Shown here: positions 1 to 12,200 of the stretch, piece by piece
Layout: each line of letters opens with the position of its first letter
Position numbering within the stretch: position 1 is the first letter of the stretch
NCBI RefSeq assembly: GCF_018143015.1
Contig: NC_054746.1
Location: forward strand, 18,095,532-18,159,531
Reading direction: 5' to 3'
DNA: 64,000 nucleotides
DNA from: Lytechinus variegatus
Taxonomy: Eukaryota; Echinodermata; Echinoidea; Temnopleuroida; Toxopneustidae
The notes under the pieces: model-generated
The model's database searches: none
What the model was told of the DNA's origin: nothing
Seen by the model: the letters and a program-made list of their open reading frames with translations, nothing else
Translations under genes and position numbers: made by a program

Positions 1-1244
1 TATTTTGGTGCAAACATACATGTCACCATGACAGTCTACCGTCTGCGTGAAGTAGTTGGATGTTTTGTAGTGGTTGAGGAAAGTCTTTTTGAACTGATTT
101 CTGAGATATATAGGCTCTTTTTCGCGAAAGAGTATAGCATGCAAGTGCTTTGGAAAAAATTCAAATCTGAAGTTGCAAAACCCGCTTTATGGTGCTAATC
201 ACTGTTAAAATAATTATTTTGAGTTACTGCAAGTGCGAATCGCGACCTCAAACATTCGGACATTTCTTATAATAAAATATGGAAATTAAACATTCCGAGA
301 ATTTTTGTAATCATTGAAAAAGATGTGTACCTAGAAAACTAACTCAACAGGGCCTTCGACCAGAAAAGGAACCTGTTATGGACTGCATTTACTGACTTGT
401 ACTTATGAATATGATAGGCCTACATATCTCGCCAATCGAATAATGCGAGCCCGAGGCTCGAGCTGAATATTTGTGATATTCCAACCTGAATTCTGAACAT
501 TTTAACATTATTTGTCACCAGAAGGGGGGGGGGGGTGTACCAGCTAAATTTGCCAACTAATTTGGCGTGACAGCGCCAACGTAAGCACAGGGGGAGTCTG
601 ATGGGGGATGTGCCCCCTTCAATAATCACATATGTAAACAATTTTGAAGTTTTAGAATTGAATTAGTGGCATTTGGTGAATACTTTAAGGTAAATTATAC
701 AAAGATATGCACAGATTTTGGATCAAAATAGAAGGGCAAGTACGTGTGCCGTAGTTGCTAACTTGCAGTATAATAAGGGAGGACTGGGTGCATATGCACC
801 CCCCAGAATCATAGGAGTTCCACTCATTGATATCAGTAGGTGATACAACTAGAGAGATCAACATACCAGTGGAGTACAGACAGGGCGAGGCTTCCTCCCC
901 CCCCAAAAAAAAAAACTATACTAAGAAATTACAATAAAACGATAAAAATGAAAGAGAGAAGCTTGAAATAATTTTCTGAATATTTTTCTGGATTTTTTTT
1001 TAATCGCTCGCTCACGACTTTTTATAGAACTTGCCCGACACGCCATATCTTGCCCTCTCAAGATTTTTGGCTCATTACGCAACTACAATTACATACAACT
1101 CTATGGCTACAACGAGCTCTTATAAGAAACAAAAAAGGCCTCAGCACACCCTTTTTTGGTGACAACTGTGAATTTCAAAGTGATTAATAACAAAAGGGCC
1201 ATATGCATCTACACCAGAGTTTATATACAGTCATGATGTAGGCA
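1..1244. other. No gene recognised
   Basis: AT-rich sequence with short G or C runs (about 526-536 and 797-802). Open stretches are short and uncoded-looking. I see nothing I can name. Confidence 0.4.
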
Positions 1245-1299
1245 ATGTTTTCAAAGTTTGATATAAAGCCTAAAATGATGGCAAAGAAACACCAACGTA

Positions 1300-1545
1300 T
1301 TCTTTCTCCCTCTCTCCTTCCTTTTTTTTTATTTATCCCCCTTCCCTTCTTCTCCCTCCTCTCTATTGTTTCTCCTCTTTCTTTCCCCTTGCTTTCATTT
1401 CTTTCCTTTCTCTCTTCATATTTCCCTTCTCTTGGTTACTCTTCCCCCCTGTATTCCTTTCCCTCTCCTTCCCTCTTCCCTTTTTCCCCCTTCCTTTTCT
1501 GTCCCTCCTCCCGTCCTAATTTTTTTTGTGGGGGGGGGGGAGGCC
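1300..1545. repeat. Pyrimidine-rich low-complexity tract
   Basis: About 240 bases of almost only C and T followed by a run of about ten G. The open frames through it (Ser/Pro/Leu/Phe) are composition artefacts. Confidence 0.85.
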
Positions 1546-2320
1546 TGCCATGATCACGGCCGCTTTGATCACTATTCCCCGTTGAATATACCAATATCCA
1601 TATTGTTGATCTGTCTCGGTGGCGAAATAAAGATTTGAGAAATTCTTGCTCTGTTGGATGATGTTACGATGACAACGGAGATGGCATGCAGTGTCGGTGC
1701 TGTTGATGAAGGCGATGATGATGACAGTGCACTGGTGGTAATGACGGTGGAAATGGTCATGACAGACAGTGGTGATGGGAGTGGTCATTGGTGGTGATGA
1801 TTATGATGATTTAACAACAAAACATAATGAGTACATGTACAATTCAAGCAATTTAAAAGAAGAATGTATTATATATCTTATCTTTATTCATAGTACAATC
1901 AGCTTGCAGCATGAATACAAGAGATCTGGAGGAAGGCAATTATAGATTGAAAAATAATAATAATCCTGAACTGAAAATGCTTACTAGAAATTTTAGAAAA
2001 GAATAATAAAAAGATTTGCTCTATGAACATTGCTTAAATAACAGTACACAATATTTTGACTTCTAAATCTGCAAAATCTGTCACATACACCTACCATTGC
2101 TAATCAGCCTATTTTTTGAACAGTCAGCTTATTTATATCTTGCAGAATTCAACATCAGTCAGGAGAAGGAAGTACATACTATATTATGTAAGGCTATGCC
2201 AATGTTGGATCTCAACAGGTTTAGGGACATGCATATTACGTTGGAATGCTGCGTAAATATTACACAAATTTGAGTGAAAGAATACCATGCTACATGCTCT
2301 TATCTATCCATCTATATATC

Positions 2321-2321
<1 letters not shown>

Positions 2322-2357
<36 letters not shown>

Positions 2358-2400
2358 AGTTGCCTAAGCTGTTGTACATGTATAGCTTCACACACACACG

Positions 2401-2438
<38 letters not shown>
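2322..2438. repeat. (TA)n and (CA)n microsatellites
   Basis: (TA)n at about 2322-2354, (CA)n at about 2391-2421, then (TA)n again up to the edge of the next element. Confidence 0.95.
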
Positions 2439-3316
2439 GGGGAACGGGGGGGGTAAGGTGTGACACTTTTTGCTTTTTGCATGTTAGAATTGATATGATT
2501 AATGATCTTGGAGAAATAAGTACCTTGCCTTAAAATCTAATTCTTCTGAAATATTTTTCACCTATATATAACTTTCTTCCCCCACACTGAAAGTCACTGT
2601 CACCTTTGAAAAAAGAAATGTCAAATGGCTCAACTTGCCCCATCTGTGGGGTAAGTTGTGCCACCTTCTGGTGTATGTTGAGCCACAAAAACTATGTACA
2701 AAATGTATGGGATAAGAACCACCATGTCAATTTTTTATTTAAAGTTTTTTCACTCGCTTATTCTCTATAAATACAAACATCCTCTAAACATGCTAAAAGG
2801 AAAAGAACAGTCATGTAAATTTGCTCCTTTCTGCCTGCATATCGATGGCTTTTTAAGATTTGTTTTCTATATACATTACCAGTAAGTTGAGCAAACCAAC
2901 ATGGCTCAACTTGCCCCATGTTGGTTTGCTCAACTTACTCCAGTCCTAACAATGTGATAATTTCGCATCCACACATTTCTTATGCATCCATCATGTAAAC
3001 AACTGCGACAAGAATGAAGATCCATACCTGGACTTACAATGTTGTTCTTATGTCTTTATTTTATTTAAAGACGTGTTCGTGTAAAAAGCACTTGTCTATG
3101 TCTATTTCACACCCTTTTTTACTTTTTTGGCTGAAATTTGTATTTTTCCCTCTAAAAAAATACTATTTGTTTCAAATTTGAAAAAAATGGGGTGGGGTTA
3201 GGAGTTATGCAATGGGCCATCAATATATGGCACCACCACGATGTCCGACTCATTCATTATTGGACTGAGGATGGTGGCTCAACTTGCCCCTATGCTCAAC
3301 TTACCCCGCCTTCCCC
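2439..3316. mobile_element. MITE-like element with GGGGAA...TTCCCC ends
   Basis: Starts GGGGAACGGGGGGGGTAAG and ends CTTACCCCGCCTTCCCC, imperfect terminal inverted repeats set in TA-rich flanks (TATATA on both sides). The interior repeats GGCTCAACTTGCCCCAT-like words several times and holds a hairpin at 2888-2935. No transposase frame, so non-autonomous. Confidence 0.7.
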
Positions 3317-5814
3317 TACATATATATAAATACATACACACTCAAAAAAAAATACACATGAAGAGGCCTGTACCTTTCTTGATGTTGTAGACTTGCACAT
3401 GGGAATGCAAACATGGATAGCCCGATGAACCACCATGTATATCAGAGATGTTAAAAATAATAATCATAATTCATACACTAGTACCCAATACATTATGAAT
3501 GACTCCTCACATATTATATTCCATTCTCCCCCACCCCCACCCCCTGGGCCACCATACATTGTGAATGACTCCACACTTACATAGTACTGATCCACAGTAC
3601 CTCCATACATGCAAATTGAATATTAATTTGAAAACAATTCAGGGCAACCTAAATAAATACAATATAGGGCAACCTATAGGTTAGGTTGCGCTGAAGTGTT
3701 TTTTTTTATATATATAATGATTTTCAATTTCATGACCTTCAAAAATTGATTTTGTCAATTTCCATTTATGTCCCTCTTCAACATCATAGCTTTGTTCACC
3801 ATTTAAGGGATACTCCATGCTGAAGATATTAATTTCTCAATAAATACAATAAAATTCACAGAGATAAATGCTGAAAATTTGAAGAAAATTTGATAAAAAA
3901 AATAATGAAGCTAATGAATATAAAGATTTGAATTTAGGTGGTGAAACATTTCCATTAGGTGGTGAAACATTTTCTTCATGAATATTCAGTATTTCATCAA
4001 TATTCATCAATTATATGAGTCTAGATTAAGTTAAAACTGAAGTTATAGCGTGAACAAGGACTACAGAAGGGCAAGATGAAAACATGTCACTATGACCTTG
4101 AACTTTTGACCTCAAAATGGATAGGCTTCCTGGGATCCATGCTAGTATCATACACACCAAATTATATGAGCCTCGGTTAAGTTTAACTGAAGTTATCACG
4201 TTTACAAGGAAAAGTTGACAGATGGACGGACACTGAGCGTGATACCGTAATACGTCCCGTCTAGGACAGGCGTATAAAAACTAATATGTGATGAAAAACA
4301 AACCAGTGAATGGAATGACTTCAAAGTTCAAAAGTAAGTTGGAATGCTTTATCAAATTAATGACAAAGGAATTAAGGAATGTAAAGGGAAAAAAAGAAAG
4401 GAATGAAAAGAGAAGGGGATTGAACATAAAGCCTTGAATGCAAGATAGAGGGTGATAGATTTGGTCAGTGTGATAGTAAAATATATACGGTTCTAGTAAA
4501 ATAAAGATATACATAAATATATATATATATATATATACATACATAAACTATACATACATAAATATTTTGAAATCGCCTACATTAAGCTCTTACAGGTATA
4601 AAACATCAATTCTATTCCAAGATCCATGGAAGATGAAGGAGAATAGTGTATTAAAATTATTGCATGTACTCTATTGCATTTTGAATATTTGTTGTTGTCA
4701 ATTCCACTGTTTACATATATGTTGTGCATAAAGTCTTCAACTGTTCAAGAGAAGAGATCTAAGCACAAAATTAACATGAAATCTGTACTTGTGTAATGGC
4801 AAGTGACAAATGGATAAGTTTGTGCAGTTAATTTTCACTTAATTCCCTTGACTCATTAAACTTTTTGAAACACCAAGTCATCAATAGAATTTGCAACTCT
4901 AAAATTGTCTACCTCATGTACTTAGTGACATTCCAAGTCTTCAAAAAAAAAGAGGCAGTATCTATTTTAAAACTAAACAGGAGCATTTCAGCTTAGAAAT
5001 TAACAATATAGCTAAATTTGACACTTGGCAATACCATCATTGTGTTTATAATACTTATATATATCACATATATAGGAGAAAAATATATATTTACAAGAAT
5101 TATTCATTATTACAAGTATAACATAGTTTGGTAGAGATGGTACATTCATGTCAAACACTGCACACAATTATTGTATTAATGTAATACATCTTCAAAATAT
5201 GAACAGATACATACATACACCCACACGTGACTTATAAAGTATGAAAAATATAAGCAGCATTAGAACATTCCACAGTTGTGTATGTGATGTGAGCATTCAC
5301 ATCCTGCATTGATATCATGACTACACAGCCATTTTATTGAATTCAGAGGGGTTTTGAGGAAATAATGGGAACTTTGACTTTACTAAAATATATGGGCTCA
5401 TATGCTTATTTTCAAACTACAAGCACTCTTGTTGGAGCACATTCACTTTTTAAAATACAAAAAAAAACATACCAAAGGCATTGTATCTTTGGGAGGAAAG
5501 ATGCCAAACCACTCTACCTTATATTCAAACTTAAGGTCATATTCGTCATAGTTTGCACTGCATAGTAAAGTATTCTGATATTATAGAGGTATTAAAAAAT
5601 GGGTCCATGGATTGTTTTCAGCTAATATAGCTTTGTAGAATAACACATAGGGTCAGCAGTTAGAATGCAGATCATGGAAAAAATCAGCTGATACCTTATA
5701 GCTGATTATTCATCTGTCCATTCATTGTGATATCAAAGTGCACAAACATAACGGTGGAACATCCTTAAAATGCAACAGTTTCTACAAAGAGTCCCAGAAC
5801 TTACAATCATAAAA
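3317..5814. other. Non-coding stretch with repeat remnants
   Basis: Contains a partial fold-back remnant at about 3807-4010 (AAGGGATACTCCATGCTGAAG start, related to the element at 7263) and, at about 4080-4275, one unit of a tandem-repeat type ending in a gacagatggacggaca word. (TA)n lies at about 4517-4536. No gene recognised. Confidence 0.45.
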
Positions 5815-6350
5815 GACAGGTCAACCCCAACAAAAGCTTTATTTGAATGAAAAAAGGAAAATGAAACAAATATAAGGTAGAACAGTCCATTAATATTGGA
5901 TGTAAAATAAGAAAGTTTTGATTTATACTATATTTTGCTTGATTTTAGAAAATAGTTAATGCACTTTCTGGTTAATATAAGAACAAGGGAATCGATAATG
6001 TAATCCACTCAATATTTCTTTTGTAATTTATTTTATGAAATTTCTTAATTTTTTCTCCATTATAATGTGAATCAAGGTTTTATTCCTCCTTGAATATATT
6101 AGACTGCCATTGCTACAACCTGCATGTATTGTCATTAGATGAAGATGGTTCATAATTGTAGCAAATTTGCAAAAATTTAAATATTTAATATTTCATATAC
6201 AAAAGAAAAAGACAGTGTGTGTGTCATCATTGATTCTCTCATTTGCATATTACAGGGTTGTGTCTATAACTTTTTATTTTTATAATATCAATATCCAATG
6301 AAATTTTCAACATTATGCTTGTTTGATTTTTCTATATTTACCGGTATTCA
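5815..6350. mobile_element. Diverged copy of the CCACCCCAACAAAA fold-back family
   Basis: Begins with a decayed form (GGTCAACCCCAACAAAAGC) of the start seen at 28889 and 50829 and ends with the matching AAATTTTCAACATTATGC word in inverse orientation. Heavily mutated, so an old copy. Confidence 0.55.
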
Positions 6351-7262
6351 AATCTATTGGATTTGCTTTCAAAAGTTAACTCATATTTCATTTTACTTTT
6401 ATCATATTGAAATTTGATACTGCTGTCCAATATTGCGTTCACATTGGCATTTGATACTGCTGTTCAATATTGCGTTCACACCAAAAAATAACAAGATAAT
6501 TCTGTATCTTACATAAGTGACATGATTTGAACCACAATTAAAACAATAATTCAAACTTTGGCTAACCTACAAATGAGGATAACAGAGGATATTTCATCAT
6601 GGAACAAACTAGTCTATAGCAACCTGTATTATTTGAAAGCGATAAGTTAATATTTTTACATCTAAAAATCTTGTTATGAAAATCAAGCCAATATTTCAAA
6701 ACAGTTTCATTCTGTTCCAATCTCCAGTTATTGGAAGTTTGTTTAAATACCTTTTTAGACTTTAAAATGTTTCAAACATGTGAGTCATAGTTTAAAAAAA
6801 ATAATATATAAAATTGTACTTTCCATGGAAAGTTTGTTTCAAATATCAATAAATATGATTAAAAACGATATCTAACCAAATGAAATGGTCAATCATTATA
6901 AGAGCCATGTTGGATTTTCACTTATGTTAAAAATGTATTCGCAGTAACATTGTTTGTAACCTATCCAATATATTTCATTTGATCATATTGTTAGTCTGAC
7001 AGTTTGTTTCTATGGCAATAATATAAAAATATCAATTTATATATTTCATCTGCATGTGCATTTTTGCCATTTTATTTTCCCTAACTATTTGATTTTGCCA
7101 TTATTTCTACTTTTCAAATTAGAGTTGATATACTCCTTCACATAATATACATTAATATACATGTACAAAATCACCAATATATATACAAATACAATACTGT
7201 CAAGTACACATTTGCTAATATACAAGAGGTACTTACCACACAATCCATTTCTTCCTTAAGTA
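6351..7262. other. AT-rich, no gene recognised
   Basis: A short local duplication at about 6410-6480 (two copies of TTTGATACTGCTGTYCAATA followed by TTGCGTTCACA). Otherwise nothing I can name. Confidence 0.4.
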
Positions 7263-7783
7263 AAGGGATGGTCCGGGCTGAAAGTATATATATCTTAATA
7301 GATATTTTTGGATAACAAATGACAAAGTTATTGAATTTTAAATTTTAGCAATATTTTGTGAAAACAGTCATCATGAATATTCATTAGGTGTGCTGATGAT
7401 GTCACATCCCCACTTGTTCTTTTGTATTTTATTATATGAAATAAGGCTTATTCGATTTTTTTCCTTCAAGAACTAGAAAATTTGGATTGACAACTGATTT
7501 CGTGCATTGGATATTTATTGCTGCAACTTATTTCATTATAAGGGAGACATATTATTCACACAAGTATGAAATAATGAAAAAATTATGATTTTATGTAATA
7601 ACATAGGAAAATGGAAAGTGGAGATGTGACATCATCAGCCCACCTAATGAATATTCATGATGACTGTTTTCATGAAATATTGCTGAACTTTAAACTTCAA
7701 TAATTCAAATTTTCGGCATTTTGCTCAGTGAATTCTACTCTATGTATTAAGATATAAATATGTTCAGCCTGGACATCCCTTTT
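7263..7783. mobile_element. Fold-back MITE-like element
   Basis: Left end AAGGGATGGTCCGGGCTGAA, right end TTCAGCCTGGACATCCCTTT. The arms continue as inverted repeats through the CATCATGAATATTCATTAGG and GATGTCACAT words. TA at both borders fits a TA-target DNA element. Confidence 0.75.
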
Positions 7784-8640
7784 ATATCAGACCAAAAAAT
7801 ACATTTAAAACTAGTCTTTGTAACCTAAAATTTCATTTCACAAAATAGTACACAAATCTATTAGGATTGTGATTGCATTAAAGCTTAAACCATTCACTAT
7901 CTATTCATTGACTTAATATAAAAATTGATACAAACCTTCCAAAGTAAGATATACAAAAACACAACTTTACCACAAAAATTATTTCTTATATAAATATGAG
8001 GCACTTACACAAATTATCTTACCCGTGCTCTCTTTATCTGTCAAACCCGTGATCAAAATTTTGAAAATTCAAAATTATAGAAATGACACAACCATTTTAT
8101 ATGTAGACTACTAAACTGTTTAAATACATGTTTACTAAAAAAAAAAATAATAATAATCTATTAGGGTGGAAAGCTCAGCCTGGCAAAAATACCTCTTTGG
8201 CAAGGATTTGTTTATATACTTCACATTCTAAACAGGGGTACACAATCTCATGAAAACTTCTCAAAATGTCTCATAACATTGCATTCTACAGAAAGAAAAT
8301 TAAATTCAATGTTTCCTTGATATTCGTTAAAATGATCCCCTAACCTTTACAATTCTCTATCTCTGTGTGAATTTGTTGAAACTCATGCTTTCAGCAAATC
8401 AAATGCTAGGGTTTCAGTACTAGTACCTGACAGTTGTCATCAATCCGTAAGCCAATCCCTAATCCTCATTTCTCTTCTGGATCTGAGACAGCAAATGCAG
8501 AATGATGCCTTGCCAGAGGATAGCAGTACCAAGTAAGCATTGTAATACCCATAGCACCTGAACTTCCAGATTAATATCTTATAGAGTTTTCTATTCACTA
8601 GTTCTACAAACAGTTGGTCCAGGAGTTAGGCCAAATGGAT
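7784..8640. other. AT-rich, no gene recognised
   Basis: No splice-bounded open frame or repeat that I can identify. Confidence 0.35.
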
Positions 8641-8664
8641 ATTAGATGTAATGCATGTTTTCCT

Positions 8665-8815
8665 TCAGTGAGAAATTTATCCACACTGCGCTGCACTCGA
8701 CCCAGGTGAGGTGAATGGTTACCCAGTAGGAAGAAATGCTTCGAATGCTCAAGCGCCCGATTAAGGTAGCCATGCTAAAACCTGGGTAATAATAACATTA
8801 TTATATTAAGTAGGA
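8665..8815 (+). repeat. tRNA-derived SINE, partial (central domain only)
   Basis: Carries GCACTCGACCCAGGTGAGGT, the block shared with the copies at 12.7, 15.1, 45.5 and 48.9 kb, and an ATAATAATAACATTATTAT-like tail. The tRNA head is missing. Confidence 0.6.
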
Positions 8816-8868
8816 CCCGCACGTAAAACAGTTTTCAGAACTAAAGTGGCTTCCCTGGGTAAAATATA

Positions 8869-8898
8869 AGTAGTAGTAGTGTAGTAGTAGTAATAATA

Positions 8899-8993
<95 letters not shown>

Positions 8994-9016
8994 TAGTAGT
9001 ATTAGTAGTAGTAGGG
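8869..9016. repeat. (TAG)n microsatellite
   Basis: About 145 bases of GTA/TAG triplets with few interruptions. Confidence 0.97.
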
Positions 9017-9106
9017 AAAGAATGTCAATTAGACCAAATGAATTTTAAATAACATAGGATTAGAACGAGTGGGATGAGACAAAATGGAAATAAGAATGTC
9101 AGCAGG

Positions 9107-9112
9107 TTTATT
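9107..9112 (-). terminator. Candidate poly(A) signal for the membrane-protein gene
   Basis: AATAAA on the minus strand, 18 nt after the stop of exon I. It would give a very short 3' UTR; other AT-rich signals lie further left. Confidence 0.35.
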
Positions 9113-9129
9113 GCCTCAACTACCTCATA

Positions 9130-9202
9130 TCAAACAGAATGCCATCTCTGGTTCTTCTTCCTATTTGCATCTGATGAGCCTGAGCTCCAGTCACTCATGA
9201 CC
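9130..9202 (-). CDS. Membrane-protein exon I: probable C-terminus
   Basis: After an AG at 9203-9204 the phase from exon H reads VMSDWSSGSSDANRKKNQRW then HSV and TGA. An AATAAA lies 18 nt past the stop (9107-9112, minus strand). The serine-rich, basic composition fits the rest of the tail. The upstream pyrimidine tract is poor, so moderate confidence. Confidence 0.5.
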
Positions 9203-12200
9203 CTGAGTATAGCTGGTAAGCTTGGGGGTGCATGCATATAAACTTGCTGATTCCTATATCATGGAAGAGATTAACAAAAACAGAAATATTCTCAGTGCTC
9301 TTAAAGGAAATGATGCCCGATGTATTTTTTTTTAAGTGACAGCAAAACAATTAAATTAGGAAAGTTCTGCAATGTTCAGTAATGTAACCTTGCCTCAAGA
9401 ATCACTATAAGCATTGTACAGGACATCATGCATCATGTTCTCACCCATCACAAACCCAACTTTCCCAATCAGACATTGAATGTCAGTACTTTAATGACCA
9501 AAACCAACGGGGGAAAAATAAAATTGACAAATAATACACCAATCAATAATACCTAGGTCACATTTGCTCTACGGCGGCCAAAATGAATAGAAAACAGCCG
9601 TTTTACTCATTTTTATTCAAACCACGTGTACAGGGTATGTAGCGTTCATACATAAATGTTAAAGCAGCTGTTTCCAACTTACTGTAGAGCAAATGTGATG
9701 TGAGGTATAAAACTACAAGGCACAAAATTGCATGTTTTATGCATTTTCACCACTTGCCAGCTGAGTATTTGCTTAAGAAAACCCAGGGGGGGGGGTGGCA
9801 CTCGACTGAAAAAATGGTGGGGGTGTGCCGCGGGCGAGACAAAAAACAGGGGCCTTGGAGCAGACTTATTGTAAAAAGGAGGGTCCTCAGAACAGGCTTC
9901 AGAACGACAAATGTTTGTGAAAACGGTGGTCCCTGGAACGATCGCCAGCTTGTGAGTGCGTATGCATCCCTATGGAATGGTCATGTGTGCATGATGCAGC
10001 TAGCGTGGCCTATGCCGGGTGCACTTGCAGAGAGCCGAGGCGATGGTAAGACAGCGGCGGCTGCTTTTCACCAAAATTGCAGCTCATTTTAGCAGATCAA
10101 TGCGATTGGAACGGCGTAATGAAAAATATGCGAAGCTTTGGAGCAGATTTCTTTCTTCTCAATAAGAAAATGCTACGCCTTGGAGCGGCTTTCTTTGTTC
10201 TTCTCAATATAAAGACAAAAATGCTATGCCTTGGAACGGAAATTTGAGTGTAAAAATGGGGGTCCCCTCCGTGGCACATACCCACTATGCATTATATACT
10301 GAGTGCCCCCCCCCTGGAAGAAAACCCTCAAATATTAAAATGAGCTTGAAATTAAGCTTTACTGTGCTTCTCACTGGCCTGAATTCTGTGACGTTATGGT
10401 ATTTTTATTTCTTTTATTGGAAAATCAGTACAACCAAAACCAACTATTTTTTAACCCTTGAATGGCACGGTGGAATCCACCTCGCAGCATTTTTCATGAA
10501 TCTGAAATGAAAAAACCGGTGCCATGTCCTTCCATGACATTTTCTTTTGAGTCTCGTGCAACTATTGATTTCATACTTGAGCAGTACATGGTTCTGAAAT
10601 TAAGCATCATTTCATTTCATAAGTGTAGGTTGGATCCAAAATTGCTCAAAAATATGAATTCATAAATCCAATGCAAATTGTAATTTTAGCTGAAATTCAC
10701 AAATGAATCATAATTTTTACTTACCAATTGACCTCAATTTAAAATAAAATTATCACTGAAGGTGAAATACCTCCGCCATATGCCATTACCATGGCAACAT
10801 AGTTTCTAATAATTGGAAATGAATCTTGCATGTCTTTACCAAAGATGAATGTTTTTGCCAAATTTTAAGAGCAATGTTTAAAAAACCCAGGGGGAAATAG
10901 GTTTCGTGAGTTCTTCGCAATTACTTGCTGTTACCAAGACAACACAATTTCAAACACATTTCGAAAAAGGAATTACACGTTTTTACCTGAAGAACAATAT
11001 AGGTGCCAAGTTTGATGAGCACTGGACAAAAACTGGGGAACTAGTTTTATCCAAAATGAGTTTTTATAGGTCTTTTTTTTCCATAATATGTGATTTAATA
11101 CCATGGCATCATCATTTTTGACACACACCAAAAAGATATGTCTTGCACATCTTAACTTCAAAATCAATGAGCAAGCCAAATTTTATGACAATTAGTTGAA
11201 AACTGATTAAGTAGTTTGAACATCAAGATTTTTACCTAATTTTGCCATCACATACCATTACCATGGCAACACAATTTCTAACACATGTACAAATGTGTCT
11301 TGCACATCTTCCCCAATGACTATTGTGTTCCCAGCTAGTTTCATTAGAATTGGTTTAAAAATTGAGGAAGTAGTTTGATGTACAAATTTGCAACAGACGG
11401 ACCGACTGCTTCCCAAATGCCCGACCATATGCAGATTCCTATTTACCCCTACAAACTTGGTTTGGCTGGGGTATAATTAGCATAATGATTACATAATCAT
11501 AGCATATGGCACATCATTGTAAAGAGGAATAATGAAGCTTTCCCATGTTTTATACTTCGGTAATAAAAGAAAACATTCAACGGCCCTCAAACTTGATTTT
11601 TTTGGGGGATTTATATATTTCATAAGCAGAAAGGAATGGCAAAATCTTAAATACATCTGTTTTCATTTAGTCAGAGTACTTGCATGAAAATACTATGGTA
11701 TCCCTATGAACCACCATTTCTGCCCAGTTTACAAATGTTGGAAGAGAAATGAGCTACAAACCGCCTATCAGGACTCTCTGAGGAACGCAGACTATGGAAG
11801 CTGCTCAATTCAGAAACACTATCATGACCAATCAGGGGTTGATCGACTTGAAGGAATTGGTCAGGCCTGAACAAAATAGAATAAGAAAAAGGCAGCATCA
11901 TAAGTAAACTTTTGTAATTGATCAAAAATAAACTATCTATCTAAAAGCATAATGGTGGATCATATGTACTTTGCCTTCAAATGTTTCATTTTTGTTTGCA
12001 TTGTTGGTTCAAGCATCTTTCAGCAAAGAGCTGGGGCCCGTTGCAGAAAGAGTTGCGTTTAAACGCAAGTCCCAAATGCGCGCTGTTGATTGGTTGAAAA
12101 TCAAGTTGCGCATGATTTTTAGAGTTGCAATCGATTGCAACTCTTTCTGCAACGGGCCCCTGGACTGGTATTCAATTGAAATGATTGAAGTATTTTACTC

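Noticed and set aside
1245-1638. Ser/Pro/Phe-rich frames
   Set aside because: Pyrimidine-rich tract; no splice or family support.
9700-10092. 130-codon plus frame
   Set aside because: It runs across the G-run-ended MITE and shows no family resemblance or splice context.
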